A stretch of 64,000 bases of DNA. Source: Hordeum vulgare subsp. vulgare. Lineage: Eukaryota > Streptophyta > Magnoliopsida > Poales > Poaceae. The position numbers were made by a program, and so were the translations under genes. Shown here in pieces: positions 11,539 to 23,571 of the stretch. Location of the stretch: contig NC_058518.1 in NCBI RefSeq assembly GCF_904849725.1, forward strand, positions 508,945,225-509,009,224, written 5' to 3'. How positions within the stretch are numbered: the first letter of the stretch is position 1; every line of letters starts with the position of its first letter. Under the pieces are notes generated by a model, which worked only from the letters and a program-made list of their open reading frames with translations, had not been told where the DNA came from and ran no database searches.

Positions 11539-12661
11539 CGTCCCCGAAAGGGGACCAGCTCAAGTATGCTCTCCAGATCCACTTCGCTGCCTCCAACAAC
11601 GTAGCCGAGTACGAAGCCCTAGTTCACGGCCTCCGGCTTGCCAAGGAGATTGGCATCCGGCGGCTCATATGCTTCGGCGATTCAGACTTGGTGGTGCAGC
11701 AGGTCTCTGCGAATGGGACGCCAGGGACGCTAACATGGCAAGCTACTGCTTCCTCATCCAGCAACTCAGCGGCCCCTTCGAGGGTTGTGAGTTCCACCAT
11801 GTTCCGAGGGCGGAAAATGAGGCGGCACATACGCTGGCAAAGATCGGCTCCACGAGGCCGGCCATCACAGCCGGCGTCTCCCTCGAGCAACTCCACAAGC
11901 CGTCTATCAAGCCATCTCCGGAGTCAGCATCAATCTTCGTACCGGCCGACTCTACGATACAAGCGCCGTCGGCTCCGCCAGTTATGCCGGCTGCGGACCC
12001 CACGCCGGCTGCACTGACGGCTCCGGCTCCAAATACGGCACTGACTGAGTCTACGGTGCAACCGCTGTCGGCTCCACCAACTACGCCGGCTTCGGATCCT
12101 AATCCGGCTCCATTGGTCCACCCGACTCCAACAACGACAACCCCGGCTCTACCCGGGCTCGAATCCTCCCAGTGGGTGGACGTCATGGAGATAGACGATG
12201 AGCCGGCTGCAGCAACAACACCGGAGACGCCATCAAGCTCGGGGGTTGAGGAAGCCCCCAACAGTCAAGACGAAGCAAAGGCAACCCTTGTGTCGGCTCC
12301 ATCATGGGCTCAGGCCATTCTGGCCTTCCTTCTTCGCGGCGAACTTCCTCAGAATAAGGCGGAGGTGAGACAGACCCAACACAGGTCCGCTGCCTACGCC
12401 ATCATCAATCGCGAGCTGGTACGACGCAACACGACCAGCGTGTTCCAACGCTGTGTCGAATCAGAAAAAGGCAGGAGATCCTCAGAGACATCCACAAGGG
12501 GGAGTGTGGGCATCATGCTTCCTCCAGAACCCTGGTGGCCAAAGCATTCCGCCATGGATTCTACTGGCCCACGGCCCTCGAGGAGGCTACGGATCTGGTG
12601 GACAAGTGTGAAGGCTGCCACCGCTTCAGCGCACAAAGCCATATGCCGCCTTCAGCGTTGA
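11478..12661 (+). pseudogene. Second (plant/archaeal-type) RNase H domain and linker of pol, broken
   Basis: HFDGSKM, NNVAEYEALVHGLRLA and FGDSDLVVQQV are the active-site blocks of the extra RNase H typical of Tat-lineage elements. A frameshift near 11705-11715 separates this from the continuing domain (MASYCFLIQQLSGPFEGCEFHHVPRAENEAAHTLAK). A proline/alanine/threonine-rich linker follows to about 12290. It leads to the zinc-binding part of integrase after another shift near 12470. Confidence 0.8.
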
Positions 12662-12792
12662 AAACCATTCCCTTATCATGGACATTCGCCGTCTGGGGAC
12701 TGGACATGGTTGGGCCCTTCAAGACGGCTCATGGAGGAATGACGCATCTTCTGGTAGCCATCGACAAGTTCACCAAGTGGATCGAAGCCACA
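12470..12792 (+). pseudogene. Integrase N-terminal part, cut by the solo LTR
   Basis: Carries the HHCC zinc finger (GECGHHASSRTLVAKAFRHG, then CEGCHRF) and the start of the catalytic core, GLDMVGPF with the first acidic residue, up to FTKWIEA. The reading stops at the solo LTR inserted at 12793 and resumes at 17641 with RPIKKLDGA. Confidence 0.88.
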
Positions 12793-15700
12793 TGTCACGC
12801 CCAAGATGTGACCCTATCCTCAATTTGGCACGAAGGCCTCGTCAGGGATAGAAGCGCATCTCGTCGTGTCACAAGAATGGATATCGTTACAAGTACATGT
12901 ACTGAAAAGAAGAGATATATATACACAGTTGGCTTACACTCGCCACAAGCTACATCAGAGTCACATCAGTACATTACATAATCATCAAGAGTAAGAGCAG
13001 GGTCCGACTACGGACGAAAACAAACGAGAAAATAAGAACGACGTCCATCCTTGCTATCCCAGGCTGCCGGCCTGGAACCCATCCTAGATCGATGAAGAGG
13101 AAGAAGAAGAAGCAACTCCAAATGAACAATCAACGCGCTCGCGTCAAGTAACCTTTACCTGTACCTGCAACTGGTGTTGTAGTAATCTGTGAGCCACAGG
13201 GGACTCAGCAATCTCATTTCCAAAGGTATCAAGACTAGCAAAGCTTAATGGGTGAGGTATGGTTAAGTGGTGAGGTTGCAGCAGCGGCTAAGCACATATT
13301 TGGTGGCTACACTTACGAGTACAAGAAATAAGAGAGGGAAGAGCTACGCATAACGGACGTGTCTACTGATGATCAAAAGAACGATCCTGAACACCTACCT
13401 ACGTCAGACAAAACCCCACCGTGTCCTCGATCGGAGAAAGAACTCACGAAAGAGACAGTCACGGTTACGCACACAGTTGGCATATTTTAATTAAGTTAAC
13501 TTTAAGTTATCTAGAACCAGTGTTAAACAAAGCTTCCACGTTGCCACATAACCGCGCGCACGGCTTTCCGAAAAGATTTAACCCTGCAGGGGTATTCCAA
13601 CTAGTCCATCACAAATTACCACAAGCCGCATAGAAATCCTCAATCACGAAGCTCGCGATCTCGTCGGATTCCCTTGTGGAAAACCTCAACTCTGAGATTA
13701 CCCAAAGCATCACCGGAATCCCGATGCACAAGATATCTCGTCAAAGGTAAAACTAATCCAGCAAGGCCGCCCGACGTGTCGACGATCCCGATAGGAGTCG
13801 CGTACCTCGTTCCCAGGACACGACGGATGAGCTAAACGTCGGGATCGCTAAACCTCCGGGTGACCAGAGGGGCGCCGGACATCGCTCAGGTGGGACCAAC
13901 ACTCATGAGGAGCACTGGCCCCGGGGTTGATTAAAATAGTCCGCGGGTGCCGGCGGGTCCCTATGCATTATTATTAGGTTATTAGGCAAATGTAGTACCA
14001 AAGTTGGGCCTTGCCAGACCAGCTTTAATCTAAAACGAATTATCAAGGGGTCCCCATAACAACCCCGATCGTGTTAGGAGCGCTCGTTTATGGAACATAA
14101 CACCGGTAGCCGAAACTAAGGGGGCAAAGGTGGAACAAAACACCAGGCTAGAAAGGCCGAGCCTTCGACCTTTTACCAAGTATATAGGTGCATTAAATTA
14201 AATAGCATTAATATGGTGATATAACAAGGAACCCATGCTTTCACATGGAATCATCTGCACCTGCAACTAGCAACGCAAACAACATGGTTAAGCAAGCAGT
14301 AACATAGCCAATCAGTGGTTTGCTAGGTCGAACAGGTTGAAGGTAATCATGGCATTGTTGAGAGGTTGACATTTAACAGGTGGTAGGCAACGAGACAAAA
14401 TCGATAGAAGCGACAAACTAGCATGGCAATGATAGTAATGGTATCTTGGGAAATGATCATCTTGCGTGAGATCCCGCTTGGAAGAAGAATGCCTCCGTGA
14501 AGCAGAGGAACCGACGTAGTCGAACGGGTCCTCACAATCCGACACGTTGCGGAACTCTATCGAGACGAAGCAAACCGGAAACACAAATCAACACACGGAA
14601 TTGACCACACGATGCACAACACAAATGATGCATGATCAGTTGAAAACACGCACGTCACGGCATGGCAAATCACACAAACAAACACTACACATTAAGTGAA
14701 GTTCAATATGCAACGAGTTGCATATTGACGAAACTCCACGTTAATTATTTAGTTCTATCCCGATTAGTTACACGGCAATATTAAATGTGGTTAAATATGG
14801 CAAGAGGTGAAGCGTAATTAATCTACCTATCTAGGCATTTTAAATGAGGTCGGAAATGACATATAGCACCTCCGAGACGACCTCACATGTTAATTTACAA
14901 TTCTGTCCAGATCTGAACTAATGCATTTAATTAGTTGTTAAACAGCAAAACAAATAGGTTCACGTGATTCTACGCGTCATGGCAAGCAATCTACACATAG
15001 AGAACATCTCCAACGGAGCTACGGATCAAAAGATACAAGCACGGCAAGATATGATGACATGAATGCAAAATGTGTGTAACGACGGTCACGAGCACTTCAA
15101 AACATGCAAACAGCAAGAGAAAATGAAACTATATGAGATTCTAAGCAAGTTTCATGTAGTACACGATCAAATCGGAGCTACGGTTCAAAAACTATGATCA
15201 AAACAAGAAATCACTACAATCTGCCAAAATCAGCCACATAGCATTTTCTACACCCCACAACTACGGCTACACAACTCCGATATGCTCAAGCAAGGCATGA
15301 CACGGAAGAGGGCAAGAAGCACTACTACAAACAACTAACAACAACTAGCATGGCATCATGGAGCACTAGTAAAAGAAGACAACAAATGACTTCTCACACA
15401 CTATTTCAGACTTAGTGAAAATTACACCTCATGAAAGTGCAGTTTTTGATCTGAAGCAATATTGACAGCAGCAAAACCTATTGCTACAAGACTCCAAATG
15501 GCATGAAACTTTAGAGCATGCTAGAGAAACACAAGGGGTACAACTAACTCTATTGGACCAACCTCAAAAGAGCTACAGATCAAAAGATAGAAGCAAGACA
15601 AGACAACAACAAAATAATAACAGATTTCAGGACGTCCAAATCAGCACTATTTCTAGCAACTTGAGGGCAATCAAAACACACCTAAACATGCATTTCTATT

Positions 15701-17638
15701 GCAACTAAAAATACCAGAGGCTAGTCTAAACACCCAAGAACAATTCCCTAGTTGACAACTTAAGCAAACGGGGCACGGAATAAATCCTACGAAATAAACA
15801 AAAGGACATCACGGCAAAATACCCCGAAAACATATAAAATATGTGGGGTTGCACAACAAAATAAAGCCACACATAAATGCGAGAAAAAATAACCTATACG
15901 CGGGAAAATAAATTACTGGCAAATCCCTACACGTAAAAATACAAATGAGCGCTCTAAAATACATGCAAAAAATGATTCCTAAAACATGGACATTTAATCT
16001 AAGGCATACGGGCAATCCGGACACGCACGAGAAATTATACGGGTCGGAAACATAATAGGACAGCATGTGTTTCTAGGCATACGGCACGCTAAACGACCTC
16101 AAATAATTATGCAAGTTTGAAAATAGTATTCTACGCGAAATTCTACACCAAAACGATATACAACTCATCGCGATCCGACTTACGGAATAGAAACTACGGT
16201 CGTTTTAATATCTAGCATTTTTCCTCACAATAATTAAATTCGCAGGAATCTAAAAAAAACGGGCCGAATCCTATGGGCGCCATATACTATCTAGCGCAGG
16301 GGGCGGGGAATAGTCACCTGATGGGCTCGGCCCAGAAAGGAGGTGGGGCGCTGGGCCGACTGCTGGAGAGGAGCTGGGCCGGTGCGGGGCGACCGAGCTG
16401 GGCCGCAGCGGGGGGGGAAGGCCCAGGCGGATGCAGCTCCTGCTGGGCCGGGCGAAGCTGAGGCCCACGGGGCGAGGCGACGGGGCAGCCCGAGCGGGTG
16501 AACTGCTCGTCGTCGTTCTCCCTCCCGTGCCCGAGGGCACGGGGCCTGGCGGCGCCGACGCAAGGCGGCGAAGGCGGCGGCGAGCACGGGAAGGCGGGAC
16601 GAGGGGGATCAACGGATCTGGCACGGGACCTCCCGGATCCATCCGTTCCCGAGGTGGGGGCGACTCGAGGCGGCGCATGGGTGCTTGGGCGGCGATGCGG
16701 ACATGGCACGGCGGCTCACTTGCACGGGAGGCCATGGCTGGCTGCTGCGGCGGCTCGCTGGCAGGGGGGCTGGTCGGACTGGCCGGCGGCCGCTCGGGAA
16801 GGTCCGGCTGGCCGACGACACACGCAACACGGCGACGGGGCGCACGTGCGAGGCGGCGGCGCGGGGAGGAGCAGCTCGGGCGAAGAGGAGCTGCTGGCGG
16901 CGGCTGGCTCGGGTGGGCTTCGCGGGCCTGACCCGGGCTCGAGCGGGCCCGCGACGCTGGGGAGAGAGAGGCCGCGGGAGGAGGCTAGGGTTAGGGGTAG
17001 GTGGGCGGCGCGAAAATCGAGGCAGAGGGGGAGTGGCTGTCTAATTAATGGCATGGGGGCTATTTATAGAGAAAAGAGGGGCTCGGTTAACCGGAATCGC
17101 GTTCCGGATCCAACCGAGTAGTCGGATTCGGACGATTCCGCACGCGGGAATGGGTACGTGGCCGTGTAGGGTGGTTTACCGGAGACGAGAGGGAAAACAG
17201 GCGGCGCGGCAACAATTTTTAAAACACCGATGACCGTCCGACGGTAGACCGAATACGGTGCCGCTACGGTCGACCGTTCGAGTATCAGACGGACTCCGAT
17301 CGCGACGAAATTCGACAGGCGGTCTGGCTATATTAAAATAAGACCGCACGTCGAATCTCAACCCGATTAGAGAATATTTTACGGACTCCTTTTAAAACAA
17401 AATATTATCAATGTCGCGGTCGCGTGCGTGTATGGTCGGGCTCAACACGGTCAACGGCGAACACGGAGAGAACCGGCAACTAATAACGGATGCAAGTTTG
17501 AAAACTGGCGGCAACGGAGATGCCGATGCAATGCAGATGATGCGCATGATGCGATGATGATGCGACAAAAAAAATAGACACACGACGAAAACGGAAAGGA
17601 AAGGGAATCTTCTGGAACATGGGCATCGGGCTGTGACA
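12793..17638 (-). mobile_element. Solo LTR, Sukkula type (4,846 bp)
   Basis: A non-coding block interrupts the integrase. It starts TGTCACGCCC and ends in the near complement (GGGCTGTGACA). The first 25 bases match, apart from one base, the complement of the Sukkula LTR primer used in barley retrotransposon fingerprinting as I remember it. The length fits Sukkula LTRs, which are 4.5-5 kb and belong to non-coding LARD elements. Flanks are ccaca (12788-12792) and ccagg (17639-17643), an imperfect 5-bp duplication. Only one copy is present, hence a solo LTR. A TATA box on the minus strand at 17061-17068 and the primer direction suggest minus orientation. Long frames at 16.3-17.1 kb are GC artefacts. 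Confidence 0.65.
17061..17068 (-). promoter_or_regulatory. TATA-like motif inside the solo LTR
   Basis: On the minus strand reads TATAAATA, followed by a roughly 800-bp GC-rich stretch (17,050 down to 16,270). This would be the LTR promoter if the element lies in minus orientation. Confidence 0.4.
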
Positions 17639-17640
17639 CC

Positions 17641-18366
17641 AGGCCTATCAAGAAGCTTGACGGCGCCATTGCTGTCAGGTTTATCACACACATATTTGTC
17701 CGATATGGCGTCCCCCACAACATCATCACCGACAACGGCACCAACTTCGCCAAGGGCGCCCTGGCGCTCTACTGTTCCAAGGTAGGCATCCGGCTCGACC
17801 TGGCCTCAGTGGCACACCCCTAGTCAAACGGCCAAGCGGAGAGGACCAACGGCCTGATCCTAGCCGGCATCAAGCCAAGGCTGGTGGCACCACTGGTCAG
17901 GTCGGCCGGCTGCTGGATCGAAGAACTGCCGGCTGTGCTATGGATCCTCCTCACCACGCCCAACCGGTCGACCGGCTTCACTCCATTCTTTCTGGTATAC
18001 GGGTCTGAGGCTATCATACCCACGGATGTCGAATTCGACTCGCCTCGGGTCACCCTATACACAGAAACGGAGGCGAAGGAGGCCAGAGAAGACGATGTGG
18101 ATCTCCTCGAGGAAGCAAGGGAGTTGGCTTTGAGCCGGACGGTCATCTACCAACAAAAGTTGAGATACTACCACAGCAAAAGGATCAGGCCTCTCTCTTT
18201 CAGGGAGGGAGACTTGGTCCTCAGAAGAATCCAGCCCACTGCCGGCCAGCACAACGCTTACTACCTGATTGACGCCCAGAAGCCAAGGAATCGCAAGAGG
18301 GACGACTCTGGCCAAGAAACGGAGCGCCCATGGAACATGGCGTTGCTTCGCTCATTCTATTGCTAA
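17641..18366 (+). pseudogene. Integrase C-terminal part
   Basis: Continues the core after the solo LTR: RPIKKLDGAIAVRF, ITDNGTNF with the second catalytic Asp, and SNGQAERTNG with the Glu. A TAG at 17821-17823 replaces Gln just before SNGQ. The GPY-side region (RIRPLSFREGDLVLRRIQ) follows. A deletion near 18245-18262 removes the segment between LVLRRIQPTAGQH and YYLIDAQKPRNRKRDD. The frame ends at TAA 18364-18366. Confidence 0.88.
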
Positions 18367-18453
18367 AAGGCAGAAGACAAGCAAAGGAACGAGCATACAC
18401 ATGTATCTTCCTCCCTCTTCAGGGAACAAAGAAGGCAATAAAAAGGACATGCT

Positions 18454-19175
18454 CCATGTTTCTTTTTGTCAAGAGTTCTCACTCACGTGTACGGGCTACA
18501 TAGCGTACCACCTCTTGCTAGCTTGCTCAAGCCCGGAGGCTACGCAGCGCGGCCCCTTGCTAGCTTAAAACAAGCTCGGGGGCTCGCCAGCCGCCTGAAC
18601 GGTCAAACCCTTGTAGTCGGGCACATAGTGTACCGGCTGAATCCCGGTCCTTCGCTTGAACTTGCGGGCTGACTCCGGTCGCTCGGTTCGCGATGTGACG
18701 CCGGGTCAGGTCGAATACATGCACAGTCCGGCTATACTTGGGAGGACCAGCTCGGGCCGGCTCGATCGTATATACGATCTCCTTCAAGACTCAAGACGGC
18801 CTCTGATTGCCGAGACTCAAGACGGCCTGTGACTGCCGACAACAACAAATATGGTGGAAAAAGCAGGCTCCATGCTTTCTCTTGCTAAAAGAGTTTTCAC
18901 TTAGTGTACGGGCTACACCGCGTACCACCTCTTGCTGGCTTGCTCAAGCTCGGAGGCTATGCAGCGCGGCCCCTTGCTAGCTTTAAACAAGCTCGGGGGC
19001 TCGCCAGCCGCACGGACGGTCAATCCTTGTAGTCGGGCACATAGTGTACCGGCTGATTCCCGGTCCATCGCTTGAACCTACGGGCTGGCTCCGGTCGCTC
19101 GGTTCACGATGTGACGCCGGATCAGGTCGAATACATGCACAGTCCGGCTATACTAGTGACGACTGGCTCGAGTTG
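18454..19175 (+). repeat. 417-bp imperfect tandem duplication downstream of integrase
   Basis: gtgtacgggctaca occurs at 18487 and 18904. About 300 bp after each occurrence is nearly the same, including acaagctcgggggctcgcc and gtcgaatacatgcacagtcc. It lies in the non-coding 3' region of the gypsy element, between pol and the antisense ORF. Confidence 0.85.
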
Positions 19176-19397
19176 GTTCATTCAAGCCGGCCTCTGATTG
19201 GCTTATGTCTTGTTCTTTACGTCTTGATGGCTTCGGATAAGAGAAGTCAACCAGGAATCAAAAGACGGGATCATAAGACAACACGCTTGGTGACGAATAT
19301 AATGCTGAATATATACATTCATAAAAAGCATTGGCCCATGGCCCGCGTTCTTTACATCCCTCCGGGGGTAGAACCAAAAAACACAACAGGACATCAG

Positions 19398-22300
19398 TCA
19401 CGGGACAACGACCTCAGTGGTCGTCTCGGCTGCTGCTCCTGATGTGGTAGCATCGCCGCCTCCGGCTCCTCCCGAGGTGGATCCGCCGTCTCCCCCGTTG
19501 CGGCCCCCGGCTCCGCTGATCCCGGAGTCGGCATACGCCCCACCGCTAGAGGCGGCTGCAGATTCCGCAGCCCGGGCCGCCTCGTCGAAGCTGCCATCGG
19601 CGTCGTAGGGCTGAAGGCCATGCAGATCCTCAGCGATCACACCGCCGTCTTCACCCCGCTCCAAGATGAAGTCATCCCAGGCTGCGTACTCAGCGACGGC
19701 GCTGGCCCTCACCCGGAGCTCCTCCTCCTGGCCTTGGCCTCTGAGTCGTCGCGCTGGGCAGCCAGCTTGCCCAAGTTCAGGTTGCGATACCATGACTTGG
19801 CCAAGCGCAGGGCCATATAAGTCCGAGAGCGCGCTGCGGAGGCTCGCCAGACGTCCAGGCGCTCTCCACCCGCCGCGAGCCAACGGGCAAGACGGCTCAT
19901 GGTCGTCGGCTTCACGCCCTCCGGCCACAAGGCCGCCACCATCGACGAACCCGCAACCTGGAGCTGAGTCACAGACTCGCCCAGGACATGCAGGCGGGCC
20001 CGAAGCCCCACACCGATCTCCTCGACGCCCCAGCCGGAGGTAGTATCTTGCGCTGGAAGGCGCCGTCGGTCTCATGAAAGACCTCGAGGACCTCGCGCTC
20101 CCGCACCTCACTCGCATGAGTGAGGCGAGCGATTTCCTCCTAGAGGGTCGCGGCGGACTCCAGCGCCTTACCCAGCTGCGCTTGCTTCTGGGTAAGGGCT
20201 TCATCCTTCGCCCTCAAGGCGGTGTCCTTGAGGTTCGCCTCCTCAAGATGGAGCGATGCGAGGCGGTCCATGTCAGCAGAGTAGGAGGCCTCCTTCTCCT
20301 GCAACATGGCCCGCAGCCGCTCCAGCTCGACCCCGCTGGCCGCCTCGAGCTCCTTCTTCTCCGCCTGAAGAAGGTCCAGCTGCTCTTGAAGCCGGTCGCC
20401 GGCTTTGCGAAGGGCATCACGCTCCGCGGCGGCCTCGCCTAGCCGGACTTCAAGCTCGGCGATCCGGCTATCAGCCCCCAGGCGCTGGTCCTGAAGCTCG
20501 TTGTACGCCTGTACCTGAGCATCGTATAGCGCCTGCCAAAGGGAGAGAAAGGGAACGGGATTAAGATTCGACCTGGTTAAAAGCATAACCAGCCCGATTC
20601 TCGGGGGCTACACCCAGTGGGTGCGCTGTCGCGCCCCCACTGACGTCAAGAGAAAGAGAAAAAAGCGCAAAGAAAAACCAAAAAAGGGAAGGCCTACCTG
20701 GGTACGGGCTTTCAGGCGCTCCATGTCGCCGCATACCACGCGGGCCGCCTACTCCACCTTCGACCGGCCGCTGTCAAACAGCGTCACCAGCTCCGGCACG
20801 CCGGAAAGAACGGTGCCGGCGGGCATTAGCAGGCGGGCCGCGTTCGCCGCCCGCCATGACTTCATGGGCCGGCTCCCAAGCTGGCCCCCTGCCCTTGGCG
20901 CAACAGGGCCCCGCTGGGAGACGACGATGGCGCCGGCTCCTGGTGCCAGCTTGACGGCCGGCTCAGGCGCCGTCCCAGCCGGCGCTACCTCCTCCATAGG
21001 AGGCGGATGAGCCGCGTCCGGCGCATCCATGGTCGCCCCTGGAGCATCATGGGCCGCGTCCGGCGTGGTCAGATCCAAAACCGGCGCATCAGGAGCCGCT
21101 TCGGCCCTAGGAGAAACCGGGATCGTCTCGAGGTCCACCTGCTCCGGGGCTGCCGGTTCAGACGGCTGGGCCCCTTCGGTCCTTGGGTCCGGCCTGGAGG
21201 CGGCCTCGCTAGCTGGCTCCTCCACACGAGCGTGTGCGGAGGGGTCTTGTCTAGCCTTCGCACGCTTCTCCGCCAGCCTCTCGACCCGGCTGGGGCAAGG
21301 CTGATCCACGGCGGCCTTCCCCGCAGCCGTGTCCCACCGACGCTTGGACTCTATCTCCAGCTCCCTATTGGCAGCATCAGCCGCTACCCAGCCGGCCCGC
21401 TCGGCCGCGGAGGCGGTGTCTTCATCCGCATCCTCCGCCTCCTTGTCAAGCCAAGCTTCTCAGGAACAAAGTTCATCTCAAAATATGGAAGGGAGAAGAG
21501 GAGGAAACCATACCCGACAACTACCGGGACCTGCCTCCGGCCACCGCCACAGCGCCTCTTGGCGCCGCCTGCTTGCTGCCCGGCTAAGGGACCCGGCGCC
21601 GGTCGCTTAGAGGCCGGCCGGGAAGTTGTGGCACCCTTGCCCTTCTTCCCGGCTGCCTCGTCAGCAGCGGTCGCTCCGCCACCTTGACGCCGGCCGCGCG
21701 ACGGTAGTGGGCTGGTGACCTCCTCCACCTCGTCGGAGTCTCCCTCGAAGGCTGCATCAGAGCAGAATGAGGCTTCCTCATCGTCGTCCGTCCAGTCTGC
21801 TAGGGCGTGCCGCGGGTACTCACCAGACGGCTCGGTCCCTTCCGACTCCAGGGGATCTCCTGAGCCGGCGGAGGAGTCTGAGCGAGGCTCCATCGCATCC
21901 TCGTCCTCCATCTCGGAGGCGTCGGACGCCTCCACATCAGGAGCAGGAGGACGGAGGGAGCCCTGCAGGGTCTGGAACATCTACAAGAAAGGAATTCAAC
22001 CAGGCTCAGCAAACGCCACCGACTTCAGAACAAAACGACAGAAAAGAAGGGAGAAAGGCTACCATCGGAGGCGGATGAGCCCGATTGAACGGGGCCATCC
22101 CCCATGTCCATTCCCCGCCCTCATCCATGCAGGCGGTGGAGATCAGGTTCACCCTTCGCGCCACAGCACCCGGGGTGAACCTCTTGATGGACAGCCGGCA
22201 TGGATCAAGCCGGCCGCTCATCTCGCAGACCAGATGCGGCCGCCTCTGCAGAGGCAGAATCCGACGGACCACCATGGTGGCGAGAAGGTCACGGCCGAGG

Positions 22301-23013
22301 AGGCCGCTCTCCCTCAAGACATCAAGGTAGGCGCGAATAGGCGCCACCTCAGGATGCGGCTTGGGAGTCTTCGCGTCCCAGTTTTGCCGCGTCGGAGGGG
22401 CGATGGCGAACGGGGGCATGTTGAGAGCGTCCTGGGCCGGGTCGGTGCTCCTCACCTATAAGAACCCCTTCTGCCAATGCTTGACGGAGTCTTGCAAAGG
22501 CATCTGGGGAAAGCCGGACTTCGGGCGGTGATGCACCAGTGCGGCCCCGCACGACGTCATGGGACACGGCCCCTTGAGCTTCTCCACCTCGGATTTCTCC
22601 ATGGCGATGGATTGCTGCTTAAAAAAGAACAGGCTGCGCCACAGATTGACGCGAGGCTCGATTCCCACGAAGCCCTCGCACAGGACAACGAAGGCGGCCA
22701 ACTGCAGTATGGCGTTCGGCGCCAAATGATGCGGCTACAGGCCGAAGAACTAGAGCCACTCGGCGAAAAATGAGCTAGCCGGGAGCCCGAAACCCCGATA
22801 GAAGTGCTCGGCGAAGACCACAACCTCTCCCGCGACAGGCGCGGGAGAGGCCTTGGAGCCAGGAAGGCGCACCGACACTTGGGAGGCCGGGGGCAGCAGA
22901 CGATGATGACGGAGCGCATCGATGAGCTCCTCGTCGACATCGCTGCCCAGCCAGGCCCCCTGCAAGGACGCCTGCTGCGCCGATGACTTCCTTGATGAAG
23001 ATCCACCGGCCAA
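19398..23013 (-). pseudogene. Antisense ORF of the Tat element (Transposase_28-like), broken
   Basis: Opposite to pol, a series of frames forms one decayed gene. It starts near 23013 (MAGGSSSRKSSAQQ, then VDEELIDALRHHRLLP). Next comes a block resembling the Pfam putative gypsy-type transposon domain (HFYRGFGLPASSFFAEWL, APNAILQLAAFVVLCEGFVGIEP, NLWRSLFFFK), then RRILPLQRRPHLVCEMSGRLDPCR, a low-complexity acidic and Ser/Pro stretch, a coiled coil (20140-20586, LEVRLGEAAAERDALRKAGD), and a C-terminal domain ending TTTEVVVP at 19398. Stops occur near 22737-22750 and 22455, with a frameshift near 19725. Grass Tat elements often carry an antisense ORF here. Its function is unknown. Confidence 0.75.
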
Positions 23014-23571
23014 GGCTGCGGGTGGCGAGAGCTCGGAGCGGTCGACGGAGGTCTCGGCGGCGAAGAAGAAGGAGACGAAAGGCGCGAGCTCTTCCTCTCA
23101 GGACGCAAGGAGGAAGAAAGCACGAAGCAGGGCAAGAAGAGGGGGCGAATGGCCTCCTCAAAGCCCTCACGTCCCATTTAAACCCCACGAAGCGTCGTGG
23201 GGAGGGGATCCGGTGCGTGCCGGGCCCCATTAATTCCGTGTATTACGGGCGGTAACGCCCCCCCTAAGCCCAACCGTCGCGGAGTAAATCCGCAGAGGAT
23301 CTCCCGCGCGGAGGCCGAGGGGGCGTCGTGGCGGGACCCAGGGCTCAGGCCCGGTCCCGTCAGCAATAATCGCCATTATTACGCCAGGCGGGGCCTGGCA
23401 CGTGGCGCTCTCCGGGCCAGTTACGACTGGATCGAAGCGTCGCTTCGAAGCTACCCGGCTCCGAAGCCGGCGTCCTTCGCCGCAAACAACGGCCAAAATA
23501 TCAAGACAAATCAACAAGCCGGTGAGGCCGCCCGCCAGCAGGCGGCAGACCTCGCCAGCTTCGGGGACTAC

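Noticed and set aside
16271..17121. Several long frames on both strands in GC-rich DNA
   Set aside because: Inside the non-coding solo LTR; no domain, and overlapping frames in all phases are expected at this GC content.
12793..17638. Reading the inner insertion as a DNA transposon with TGTCAC inverted ends
   Set aside because: TG...CA ends, LTR-like length and the match to the Sukkula LTR primer favour a solo LTR; no transposase is present.
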